Translations under genes and position numbers: made by a program | Assembly: GCA_903899655.1 (NCBI GenBank) | Contig: CAIUKF010000009.1 | Coordinates: 62,001-126,000, forward strand | Direction of reading: 5' to 3' | DNA length: 64,000 nt | DNA from: an uncultured bacterium | GTDB lineage: Bacteria > Patescibacteriota > Saccharimonadia > Saccharimonadales > Saccharimonadaceae | Shown: positions 28,921 through 35,528 of the stretch, in pieces | Position numbering within the stretch: position 1 is the first letter of the stretch | How the letters are laid out: each line of letters opens with the position of its first letter | The notes under the pieces: generated by a model | Databases searched by the model: none | Told to the model about the DNA's origin: nothing | The model's input: the letters and a program-made list of their open reading frames with translations, nothing else

Positions 28921-29313
28921 TTAGGTTTTAGTATTTTTCATATTTTTAATTAATTCATTAACCGTATTCTCAGACCAGTGTTTGATTATTTTTGATGATA
29001 GCCAGCTTATAATAGATAATATAATTATGAATATTGTTATTAAATTCCAGTCTTTATGAGGAGGAGTGTTATTAAGGCTGCCAAGAAACTGACCAATAAA
29101 ACCTAAAATTAGAAACCCGCTACCGAGGATAGCTTCGCGCTTAGCTACTATGGCGCTAAGCGTATTTGGAACGCTATGTTCAAGATAAGCTCCTGACGTA
29201 TTAAAAATATCTATGTTACGTCGAAGAAAAACCGCCTTAGCAACAAATACGGCACCAACTATATCTGCCATTAATCCCCATAGAACTAAATCTTCAATCA
29301 AGTTATTAAACAT
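28921..29313 (-). CDS. Small membrane protein, unknown
   Basis: 130 residues with hydrophobic segments at about 10-28, 65-85 and 92-110 (LITIFIIILSIISWLSS) and a charged C-terminal tail (ENTVNELIKNMKNTKT). No known family. It lies between island repeat copy A and partial copy C, so it may be a single-gene cassette of the island. Confidence 0.6.
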   Translation of the reverse strand: MFNNLIEDLVLWGLMADIVGAVFVAKAVFLRRNIDIFNTSGAYLEHSVPNTLSAIVAKREAILGSGFLILGFIGQFLGSLNNTPPHKDWNLITIFIIILSIISWLSSKIIKHWSENTVNELIKNMKNTKT

Positions 29314-29344
29314 ATAACTATCGTAATACTATTATCTATTTTTA

Positions 29345-29722
29345 TCAAAATATGAATATTGGCGGTATAACTTGTAATAGAACATACGATACTGAAACTG
29401 GTGTGAATTTAGATAAGTGATTGTGAAGTGTATCTACAGTTGGAGCTAAATAAATAAACCTACAAGGTAAAGGTAGCGAATGAGCGAAAAAGGCGAAGCC
29501 GCTGGCCAGTCGTCCAGACCTTTTGGTCTGGAACCGTCCCCTTATTATAGGCTTGAATTGAAGGCTGCTGTCGATACTACGTGATAGAATATTTTTTTCA
29601 TTGCGTTTATTCCTTTCGTTACTTTTATTTGTCATATCGACTTCCAAAAGAGCGTCAAGAAATTTGGCGAGTTGTTCTAACTCGTCTTGGTTCAATGCTG
29701 GCTCGTTTGGCTTTGTTTCCAT
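29345..29722 (-). CDS. Small unknown protein whose C-terminus runs into an island repeat
   Basis: A 125-residue frame. The first 55-60 residues look like a real acidic, helical protein (KPNEPALNQDELEQLAKFLD then ALLEVDMTNKSNERNKRNEKN). From about residue 58 it reads through repeat copy C and the hairpin at 29514, giving an unlikely sequence. Most probably a gene cut short when the repeat arrived. No family recognised. Confidence 0.4.
   Translation of the reverse strand: METKPNEPALNQDELEQLAKFLDALLEVDMTNKSNERNKRNEKNILSRSIDSSLQFKPIIRGRFQTKRSGRLASGFAFFAHSLPLPCRFIYLAPTVDTLHNHLSKFTPVSVSYVLLQVIPPIFIF
29482..29548. repeat. Island repeat, partial copy C, with terminator
   Basis: Only the right end of the repeat is present: GAGCGAAAAAGGCGAAGCC, then GCTGGCCAGTCGT, then CCAGACC-TTTT-GGTCTGG (29514-29531) and AACCGTCCCCTTATTAT. 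It is nearly identical to 33389-33459. Confidence 0.8.
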
Positions 29723-29842
29723 AACAAGCCAAGAATAGCCTAGCGATAGTAGGGTTGTCGCTGTTTGCGATTTATGTCGTAGTAGTGCCGTTCAGAATGG
29801 TATTTTGGTCGTTATGGCACTGTGTTTTATCGTTATCTATCG

Positions 29843-30820
29843 TTAAAAAGGTATCTGGCTCAAATCTATCGGTTTATCATCGTCATAGATTACGTCAACG
29901 CCTAAATCTTTTAGTTTGTAGTCAAGTTTGCTAGTGTCGATGTTTTCACTATCTGCTACGGCACGGCTTACGCGTGAACGAAAGGCGATGCCTTTATCTT
30001 TATTAGCAATTGGAAAGAATAATGCTCGCAATGTCTTATCAAAACCAAGTTCGCCAAGACTGGTTATATATGGTCTGTTTGTGGCTATTTTTGTGCCATC
30101 TTTTGTTGTAGGTATACTTGCGTCTTTGTTGTCATTTCGCACGGCAAAGTCCATAAGCATATCAGTAAAACTGCCTGTGTTTGGCTTTCGTAACGCTAAT
30201 TTGCCGTTGATTGTAATGATGCCGTTCTTTGAGCGTTCAACATAATATTCAGGAATATACCAATCACAAACTTCCTTGCCTTGTGTGAGATTGTTCAAGA
30301 ACGCACTAATTTTAGCGAAGGCTATTGTTCCGTCATTTACGATGGTTTGTTGTGCTTGAGTAAGGTCGGCTGTTTCTTTGCCGTTTATGATACACAGTCT
30401 ATTTACTTTTGCATTGTGAGCCTGTCCATAGCCATCGTTGCGATACTCAAACTCATATTGGTTTATATCCCAAAGTCTTCCTTCGATAGTGTCAAAGTGC
30501 TTCCACGCTGGTGTGGGCGTTATCTCTGAAAGTTCAGGGTTACGGTCATATATTTTAACTAATTCATTGACTAATAAAATATAACTACGATTTAGTTTTG
30601 TTAGGTCAATATCTGGCGTAGGCGATAAGCGTGATATATCAGCAATGGCGGCAAAAATGCCTGTAACTAATAAGTTGATTTCTTTGGCAATGGCGTAGTC
30701 GTTCGGCTTATCGCGGGCTTCAGACAGGCTATAGGCATACTCAAGGACGTTAGTAACCTGTATGTCGCTTAGTTTGTAACGTTCCTTTATTAGTTTGGCT
30801 ATATCTTCACGCTCAATCAT
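29843..30820 (-). CDS. Unknown protein divergent from the R-M operon
   Basis: 325 residues, soluble, no signal peptide or membrane segment. The N-terminus is helical (REDIAKLIKERYKLSDIQVT), the middle has EFEYRNDGYGQAHNAKVNR, and the C-terminus contains RALFFPIANKDKGIAFRSRV and ends in acidic DVIYDDDKPIDLSQIPF. I recognise no family. It reads away from the HTH-endonuclease-methylase operon with only 50 bp between starts, so it probably belongs to the same cassette and may share its regulator. It could be a regulator, an anti-restriction partner or an unrelated defence protein; the sequence does not decide. Confidence 0.75.
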   Translation of the reverse strand: MIEREDIAKLIKERYKLSDIQVTNVLEYAYSLSEARDKPNDYAIAKEINLLVTGIFAAIADISRLSPTPDIDLTKLNRSYILLVNELVKIYDRNPELSEITPTPAWKHFDTIEGRLWDINQYEFEYRNDGYGQAHNAKVNRLCIINGKETADLTQAQQTIVNDGTIAFAKISAFLNNLTQGKEVCDWYIPEYYVERSKNGIITINGKLALRKPNTGSFTDMLMDFAVRNDNKDASIPTTKDGTKIATNRPYITSLGELGFDKTLRALFFPIANKDKGIAFRSRVSRAVADSENIDTSKLDYKLKDLGVDVIYDDDKPIDLSQIPF

Positions 30821-30870
30821 TACTTCTTTCTACTTTCACGTTCTTGTAAAGTATTATAAGATATTGTTAT

Positions 30871-31056
30871 ATGAATGCAAAGTTTGAAGATTTACCAGAC
30901 ATTCTAACTCTTGAGCAAGTTTGCGGTTTGCTGCAAGTTCATCCTAATACTCTTCGTAATTGGGATAGAAATGGAACGCTCAAAGCAATTCGCATTGGAG
31001 TTAGAAAAGCTAGAAGATATAAAAAAAGTGAAATTATAAAATTAATAGAGGAATAA
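30871..31056 (+). CDS. MerR/excisionase-type helix-turn-helix protein, likely R-M controller
   Basis: 61 residues. The whole protein is a small winged helix of the MerR/Xis type: LTLEQVCGLLQVHPNTLRNW then DRNGTLKAIRIG and RRYKKSEIIKLI. It is the first gene of a three-gene operon; its stop is 3 nt before the endonuclease start. Small HTH proteins in this place often delay endonuclease expression (C proteins), although classic C proteins are of the Xre type. It may instead be a leftover excisionase. Confidence 0.8.
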   Translation: MNAKFEDLPDILTLEQVCGLLQVHPNTLRNWDRNGTLKAIRIGVRKARRYKKSEIIKLIEE

Positions 31057-31059
31057 AAT

Positions 31060-31875
31060 ATGAATGATACGATAGACAAAGAAGTAGTAATAAGGCAACT
31101 TGTTAAAAATGCAATTGAGAGTTATTCTGTCGGTTTTTCTACACGCCATATAAGTGAGTTTGATGACCCCGAAGGGACTATAAATTCTAAGATACATAAC
31201 GTATTTATTGCTGCGTTAGGTGCGGATATTCAATACTATTCGAGTTTAGTTAGGTCCTTGGATAGTTCATTGGGTAATATGCTTGAAAAGCTAGCAATTG
31301 GAATTGCGGAATTATCGTATGATGTATCGAGGGAAGTAAAAGGTCCTCTTTCTGTTGAGCAAACAAGATTTGTTGCCGAGCTTTTGGAAAAGTATAAGAG
31401 GCGTGTGCTAAAGCCTACAGAGGATGACTATCAGTGGCTGAGAAACGGAACGGATGACAAGGACCTTGAAAAGAGGCACGATAGTGATTATTACCTTGTT
31501 GATAAAAAAACTGGCAGCAGACATCTAATTGAACTAAAGATAGGTGGCGACCTAGATAATAAGAAGGCTAGGTCGGAAAAAGAGGCTTTATTGGAACAAT
31601 ACACAATTTTATCTAACACGTTAAACCAAGACGAAAAAATCAATATACATTTTGCAACTGCATATAACAGATATGGTGAAGATAAACCTTGGAGGCAAGA
31701 GCGTGTAAGGCAGTTCTTTGCAGACGAAGAATTGATGATAGGCAGGGACTTTTGGAACTTTGTTACAAAGATGGATGACGGTTATGAGATTGTTATTTCG
31801 GAATATAAAGCAAACGCACATATTCTGACAAAAGCCCTAAACGAAATTAAAGATACTTACCTTGGTGAAAATTAA
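31060..31875 (+). CDS. Type II restriction endonuclease, possibly TdeIII-like
   Basis: 271 residues. A PD-(D/E)xK nuclease core is readable: SDYYLVDKKTG (Asp 143) then HLIELKIGGDLDNKK (Glu 158, Lys 160). The later segment ELMIGRDFWNFV resembles the TdeIII endonuclease family, which I suggest but cannot confirm. It overlaps the methylase start by one base (TAATG), so the two are co-translated. The recognition site cannot be read from sequence. Confidence 0.7.
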   Translation: MNDTIDKEVVIRQLVKNAIESYSVGFSTRHISEFDDPEGTINSKIHNVFIAALGADIQYYSSLVRSLDSSLGNMLEKLAIGIAELSYDVSREVKGPLSVEQTRFVAELLEKYKRRVLKPTEDDYQWLRNGTDDKDLEKRHDSDYYLVDKKTGSRHLIELKIGGDLDNKKARSEKEALLEQYTILSNTLNQDEKINIHFATAYNRYGEDKPWRQERVRQFFADEELMIGRDFWNFVTKMDDGYEIVISEYKANAHILTKALNEIKDTYLGEN

Positions 31876-32933
31876 TGAACCCGTTAATTAAATGGCCAGG
31901 CGGAAAATCTGGAGAATATAAGTATATCAAGGACTTAATACCAGATTATGATAAATATATTGAGCCTTTTTTTGGTGGTGGAGCAATCTTCTTTAAGCTT
32001 GAGCCAAAAAAAGCAATTATTAATGATATAAATCAGGATTTAACTAATTTTTATCAAAATATTAAAGAGCGAAATAAATATTTTTTAGAGCTATTAATCT
32101 TTTTTGCTGATGAATGGGAAGCGATTTCTAATTTAATAAATGAAAAAGAAAAACAAATAATACATCTTTTTGGCAACAAAGAGAGTGCTGAAGTCGATAC
32201 GTATAATCTTTTATTTTCAGAATATACCTTCAAAGAGCACTATATTGACGTAGTAAATTTGAAGCAGCAGATTATTAAAAATCTTAAATCCAAGATAAGA
32301 CGCACAAAGAAAATTACTGACGAAACCACGACTAACGATGATATAGTGCGGAACATTGAAGCTGCTGTAAAGAGTGGGATATATATGCACTTTAGGGATG
32401 TTTACAATAAAAAAATAAGAGAGCTTACTTCTGAGGAGAAGGCAGCGGTATTCTTTTTCATTAGGGAATTTTGCTATGCATCTATGTTTAGATATAACAA
32501 AAATGGCGACTTTAATATTCCATATGGTGGCATAGGCTACAACCGAAAGAACTTTAGATTAAAAGTTGATTATATTGCTAGTAATGAAGTTTTTCAGCAG
32601 CTAAAGAATGTTGAGATATTTAATGAAGACTTTGAAGATTTGATATTAAAAAAAGCAACAAGTAAAGATTTTATCTTCCTTGACCCGCCATACGATAGTG
32701 AGTTCAAAGACTACGACAAAAACCCATTTGGAAAAGATGACCAGAAAAGATTGGCAGATACTTTGTCAAAAACAGAAGCTAAATTTATTTTGATTATTAA
32801 ACAAACTGAATTCATCAGCGGTTTATATAAAAGTAGAGGGTTTAAGATAGAGAGTTTTGAAAAGACCTACTTATATAACGTAAGAGGCAGGAACGACAGA
32901 GAAGTTAATCATTTACTAATTTATAATTTCTAA
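31875..32933 (+). CDS. Dam-family (D12 class) adenine-N6 DNA methyltransferase
   Basis: 352 residues. The N-terminal SAM-binding region is PLIKWPGGKSGEYKYI then YIEPFFGGGAIFF; the catalytic motif is FLDPPYDSEF near 270; between them lies an enlarged target-recognition region (about 60-240). This is the alpha-class order typical of Dam/DpnM. Next to a PD-(D/E)xK protein it serves as the protecting methylase of a type II R-M pair. Confidence 0.9.
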   Translation: MNPLIKWPGGKSGEYKYIKDLIPDYDKYIEPFFGGGAIFFKLEPKKAIINDINQDLTNFYQNIKERNKYFLELLIFFADEWEAISNLINEKEKQIIHLFGNKESAEVDTYNLLFSEYTFKEHYIDVVNLKQQIIKNLKSKIRRTKKITDETTTNDDIVRNIEAAVKSGIYMHFRDVYNKKIRELTSEEKAAVFFFIREFCYASMFRYNKNGDFNIPYGGIGYNRKNFRLKVDYIASNEVFQQLKNVEIFNEDFEDLILKKATSKDFIFLDPPYDSEFKDYDKNPFGKDDQKRLADTLSKTEAKFILIIKQTEFISGLYKSRGFKIESFEKTYLYNVRGRNDREVNHLLIYNF

Positions 32934-33217
32934 TTTCTAATATATAGCTAACAAAAAGACCAACAATTCTACCACTGTTGGGGGTGCTTAATTGTTGGGT
33001 AAAGGTAAAATGGAGTAGTTTTTGTCGTTTACGTTATTTTAGATAGTATGTGCGTTTACAAACTTCCAAAAATATTGAAGGCAAGGCATAGGGGGGGGCT
33101 ATGCCACGCTGAGTAATAATGACTTAATGTTACGCACTTGGCTGTCATCATAGTCCATACTGGCAGTTCGCAATTCGTTTGCTAGGGCGAGCCAAATAAA
33201 GAAGACCTGTAAAGGTC
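32934..33217. other. Intergenic part of the island with structured DNA
   Basis: No gene is seen. It contains a hairpin GGCATAG (33085-33091)/CTATGCC (33099-33105) whose loop is a run of G (eight G in a row, 33091-33098). Such a tract is prone to slippage or to sequencing error. Confidence 0.5.
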
Positions 33218-33227
33218 TTTTTTATTT
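33195..33227. terminator. Bidirectional terminator
   Basis: AAGACCT (33202-33208), GTAA, AGGTCTT (33213-33219), flanked by A-rich and T-rich runs so that pairing extends to 15 bp with one mismatch. It lies about 260 bp after the methylase gene and merges with the left end of repeat copy B. Confidence 0.75.
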
Positions 33228-33459
33228 GGATCCGCGCCATGGCGCTCGAACCAGGGCTTTTGCGCAGCAAAAGTGGTATCGCCTTCGGCTCTTCCGCTCA
33301 CTCATTGTGTTGAAAATAAATTTTCACACAATTTCATATCGCTTCACCGGTGTAGCGAGCGTAGCAAAAAAATGTTTACATTTTTTGTGAGCGAACGGAA
33401 AAGGCGAAGCCGCTGGCCAGTCGTCCAGACCTTTTGGTCTGGAACCGTCCCCTTATTAT
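33218..33459. repeat. Island repeat, copy B, with terminator
   Basis: 33218-33424 is nearly identical to copy A (28587-28794), including inverted arms and the reversed T-arm piece GCTCGAACCAG (33244-33254). It is followed by CCAGACC-TTTT-GGTCTGG (33425-33442) and AACCGTCCCCTTATTAT, shared with copy C. Nothing coding is seen from 33460 to 33585. Confidence 0.88.
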
Positions 33460-33585
33460 TTTGAATAATGTTTCTCGATTTTATTATGATTTTTTTCTAT
33501 GAATTATCGCAATAGTACGCAGAGAGTATCTTGGTTAATGTATGGTTCTATGTATTTTGGGTCTGCCAAATTTATCAACAGATAG

Positions 33586-33621
33586 AAAAAGGTTCCATAA
33601 AATATTTTATGGAACCTTTTT
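33586..33621. terminator. 36-bp perfect palindrome, bidirectional terminator
   Basis: Two 18-base arms (AAAAAGGTTCCATAAAAT and its exact complement) with no spacer. Beyond it, ACAGATA and TATCTGT extend the pairing after a one- to two-base bulge. The A- and T-runs on both sides would stop transcription in either direction. Confidence 0.8.
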
Positions 33622-33738
33622 GCTTATCTGTTAAATTGGTTCGATTCCACGAAGACACGATAAATAATGACGTCTTGTTAAGAATTATAGATTCTTATGC
33701 TTTGAAATAATACAATCTAGGTTTATCTTAGAATTATT

Positions 33739-34023
33739 ATGAATCTACCCAAACTATCATCAGCCACAGACGAGGAAATGCGACTTTTTCTAATCGAAGA
33801 AAAGAAGATTGCTGAGAAGAATAATCTACCCTTTTCAAAATATATTAACACCGACAAAAAATCCCTCAACAAAGCAAGAAAGCTTTGTGAAAGAATCGAC
33901 AACGAAGCCGAAAAAAGGGGGACCAATTGGATCCACCATTTGTCCGAGGACAAGGATATGAGAGATATTTTAAAACGTATGATAAAAGCCGAGATAGCTT
34001 ACGCAAAACAAAAAACGCGATAA
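33739..34023 (+). CDS. Small charged helical protein, unknown
   Basis: 94 residues, soluble and strongly charged: FLIEEKKIAEKNNLPFSKYI, KARKLCERIDNEAEKRGTNW, IHHLSEDKDMRDILKRMIKA. Mostly helical by composition, and no family is recognised. TAGAAT lies 4 nt before the ATG. It sits after repeat copy B, in the distal part of the island. The fragment GGTTCGATTCC (33638-33648) about 100 bp upstream looks like a tRNA T-arm. Confidence 0.6.
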   Translation: MNLPKLSSATDEEMRLFLIEEKKIAEKNNLPFSKYINTDKKSLNKARKLCERIDNEAEKRGTNWIHHLSEDKDMRDILKRMIKAEIAYAKQKTR

Positions 34024-34108
34024 ATTATAAATTAACAAACTGTATTACATTTTAACAATCAACTCTAAGCATTCAGACACTTTTACTACAGACAGTGTTG
34101 GAAACTGC

Positions 34109-34114
34109 TATAAT
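34109..34114 (+). promoter_or_regulatory. Extended -10 box, likely leaderless
   Basis: TGC-TATAAT, 6 nt before ATG 34121. Confidence 0.55.
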
Positions 34115-34120
34115 GTTTCT

Positions 34121-34471
34121 ATGAGTATTGACGCTATCGGCATATTTGTATATGTAGTTGTTCTTCGTTATATTTCAGTTTTCGATTTGAGTATTAAATT
34201 TTCAGCAATCACTATTGGTGTTATGCCATTGATTCTCAAAGCAGCGTATGGATATGTTACATCGGGCACCTACAACCTACCTCTTTACAGATTCATTGTC
34301 CCGACAGACATTGTCATTGCGCTAGCACAATTAATAACAACATTCATTGTTTTATATATTATGCAACAGAAAGAAGACGATACTGCGGGTTGGTTTATGA
34401 TTGCAGTGATTGGAGCTGGGATAAACTACACATTAATCCCATTTGTCATACCAATGTTTGTTTCGTACTAA
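34121..34471 (+). CDS. Small four-span membrane protein, unknown
   Basis: 116 residues with hydrophobic segments at about 5-25, 28-45, 65-82 and 90-114, and almost no soluble part except a polar turn QQKEDDTAG near 84-92. No family is recognised; small hydrophobic proteins of this size occur in many islands. The start is supported by the extended -10 box 6 nt upstream. Confidence 0.6.
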   Translation: MSIDAIGIFVYVVVLRYISVFDLSIKFSAITIGVMPLILKAAYGYVTSGTYNLPLYRFIVPTDIVIALAQLITTFIVLYIMQQKEDDTAGWFMIAVIGAGINYTLIPFVIPMFVSY

Positions 34472-34492
34472 CTCGACTACACTTAAATATAA

Positions 34493-34525
34493 AATGGGCC
34501 TAGACATTAATTTGCTAAGCCCATT
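34493..34525. other. Hairpin after the small membrane protein gene
   Basis: AATGGGC (34493-34499) and GCCCATT (34519-34525) pair over 7 bp. There is no T-run, so it may stabilise the mRNA end rather than act as a strong terminator. Confidence 0.4.
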
Positions 34526-34609
34526 ACTACTAATTTAGTATCTTGCTGTTAATGTATTTTATACTCGACAGTACCAAGAGTAAGCGTTGTTACGATTATA
34601 AAAACGTAT

Positions 34610-34687
34610 ATGTGGTACACGACATGTCCAAAATGTGCAAAAAAGTACGGCAAAAATTATACCGTAATTATCGGTAAGGCGTCGTAA
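34610..34687 (+). CDS. 25-residue CxxC micro-ORF, possibly coupled to the next gene
   Basis: MWYTTCPKCAKKYGKNYTVI plus five more residues. CPKC looks like half of a zinc ribbon. Its stop TAA overlaps the next ATG (TAATG), which is common for translational coupling. It may be real or the tail of a decayed zinc-ribbon gene. Confidence 0.3.
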   Translation: MWYTTCPKCAKKYGKNYTVIIGKAS

Positions 34688-34848
34688 TGGACCAAAAACT
34701 TGAAACGACAGTAGAAAAAACGGTTGAGGCTTTAGCCAGAATTGGACGCTTTATTGATAAATATGGCAACCAACTTGATAAGCGACAAATAGAAAAAATT
34801 AGCAACAAGGTACAAGAATTACAGAAAAAAGTTAACGATCAACGTTAA
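34687..34848 (+). CDS. 53-residue coiled-coil protein, unknown
   Basis: 53 residues: MDQKLETTVEKTVEALARIG, then a charged helix to KVQELQKKVNDQR. The heptad-like spacing suggests a short coiled coil. Too short to place in a family. Its ATG overlaps the stop of the 25-codon ORF. It is the last frame before the AGTCGTCCAGAC repeat trace at 34893. Confidence 0.45.
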   Translation: MDQKLETTVEKTVEALARIGRFIDKYGNQLDKRQIEKISNKVQELQKKVNDQR

Positions 34849-34890
34849 TCTAATTATTATTTTAAAGCCTGCGTCAGATAGGTTTAATAC

Positions 34891-34905
34891 CTAGTCGTCC
34901 AGACT
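34891..34905. repeat. Trace of the island repeat end
   Basis: CTAGTCGTCCAGAC resembles the CCAGTCGTCCAGACC junction of copies B and C. It may mark the distal boundary of the island. Confidence 0.4.
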
Positions 34906-34956
34906 ATACGGGCTGTTTAACAGTGGTGAATCTCAGAATAATCTGTCGTTTTGTGT

Positions 34957-34962
34957 TATAAT
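34957..34962 (+). promoter_or_regulatory. Extended -10 box, likely leaderless
   Basis: TGT-TATAAT, 6 nt before ATG 34969, the start of the Fic gene. Confidence 0.55.
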
Positions 34963-34968
34963 ACAGAT

Positions 34969-35520
34969 ATGCAAAACATTGACGAAATAAGCAAACAGCG
35001 AGCAATAAAGCTTTTTGGTAGTCTGGAATTATCGTCTTTTGAAGTCGGCACTACAAAGAGTTTACGGCAAATACACGAGTACCTTTTTGGTGGCCTGTAT
35101 GATTTTGCTGGAAAAATTCGCAATCTAAATATCAGCAAAGACAATTTTCGTTTTGCTAATTCTTTATATTTGGAAGACGCTTTAAACAGTATAGAAAAAA
35201 TGCCAGAAAATACCTTTGAGGAAATTATTGAAAAATATGCAGAAATGAATATTGCTCATCCTTTTATGGAGGGGAATGGTCGTAGTGCGCGCATCTGGCT
35301 TGATTTGATTTTAAAAAAGCGTTTGAGTAAATGCATAGATTGGTCAGCCATAAATAAAAATGACTACCTGGAAGCTATGATACGCAGTCATGTTAAAGTC
35401 ACGGAACTACGTGAGTTACTCCGCACGGCATTAACTGACAAAATTGACGATCGTGAAGTATTTATGAAAGGCATAGAACAGTCGTATTATTACGAAGAAC
35501 CAGATAATTACAAGTTATAG
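34969..35520 (+). CDS. Class III Fic protein (AMP transferase), NmFic-like
   Basis: 183 residues from ATG 34969; a frame open to 34951 would include the -10 box. Fic enzymes modify proteins by adding AMP. The layout follows the short class III Fic proteins such as NmFic: [20 protein letters not shown] then [19 protein letters not shown], the core motif [15 protein letters not shown] (about 97-111), and a C-terminal inhibitory helix [12 protein letters not shown]. The class III inhibitory motif is (S/T)xxxE(G/N); here SYYYE is kept but E replaces the final G/N. All active-site residues of HxFx(D/E)GNGRxxR are kept, so it should be active. It could be a toxin or a host-interaction effector. Confidence 0.9.
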   Translation: MQNIDEISKQRAIKLFGSLELSSFEVGTTKSLRQIHEYLFGGLYDFAGKIRNLNISKDNFRFANSLYLEDALNSIEKMPENTFEEIIEKYAEMNIAHPFMEGNGRSARIWLDLILKKRLSKCIDWSAINKNDYLEAMIRSHVKVTELRELLRTALTDKIDDREVFMKGIEQSYYYEEPDNYKL

Positions 35521-35528
35521 TGATAATT

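Noticed and set aside
28448-33459. CRISPR array or insertion sequence
   Set aside because: Repeats are few, long and unequal in spacing, with no spacers of constant length; no transposase or integrase frame is present.
33273-33464. 63-codon frame inside repeat copy B
   Set aside because: It follows the inverted-repeat sequence and has no SD, and a similar frame in copy A is broken differently.
33638-33648. GGTTCGATTCC as part of a second tRNA
   Set aside because: The stem around the T-loop pairs for only about three bases, and no acceptor, D-arm or anticodon arm can be drawn; at most it is a fragment.
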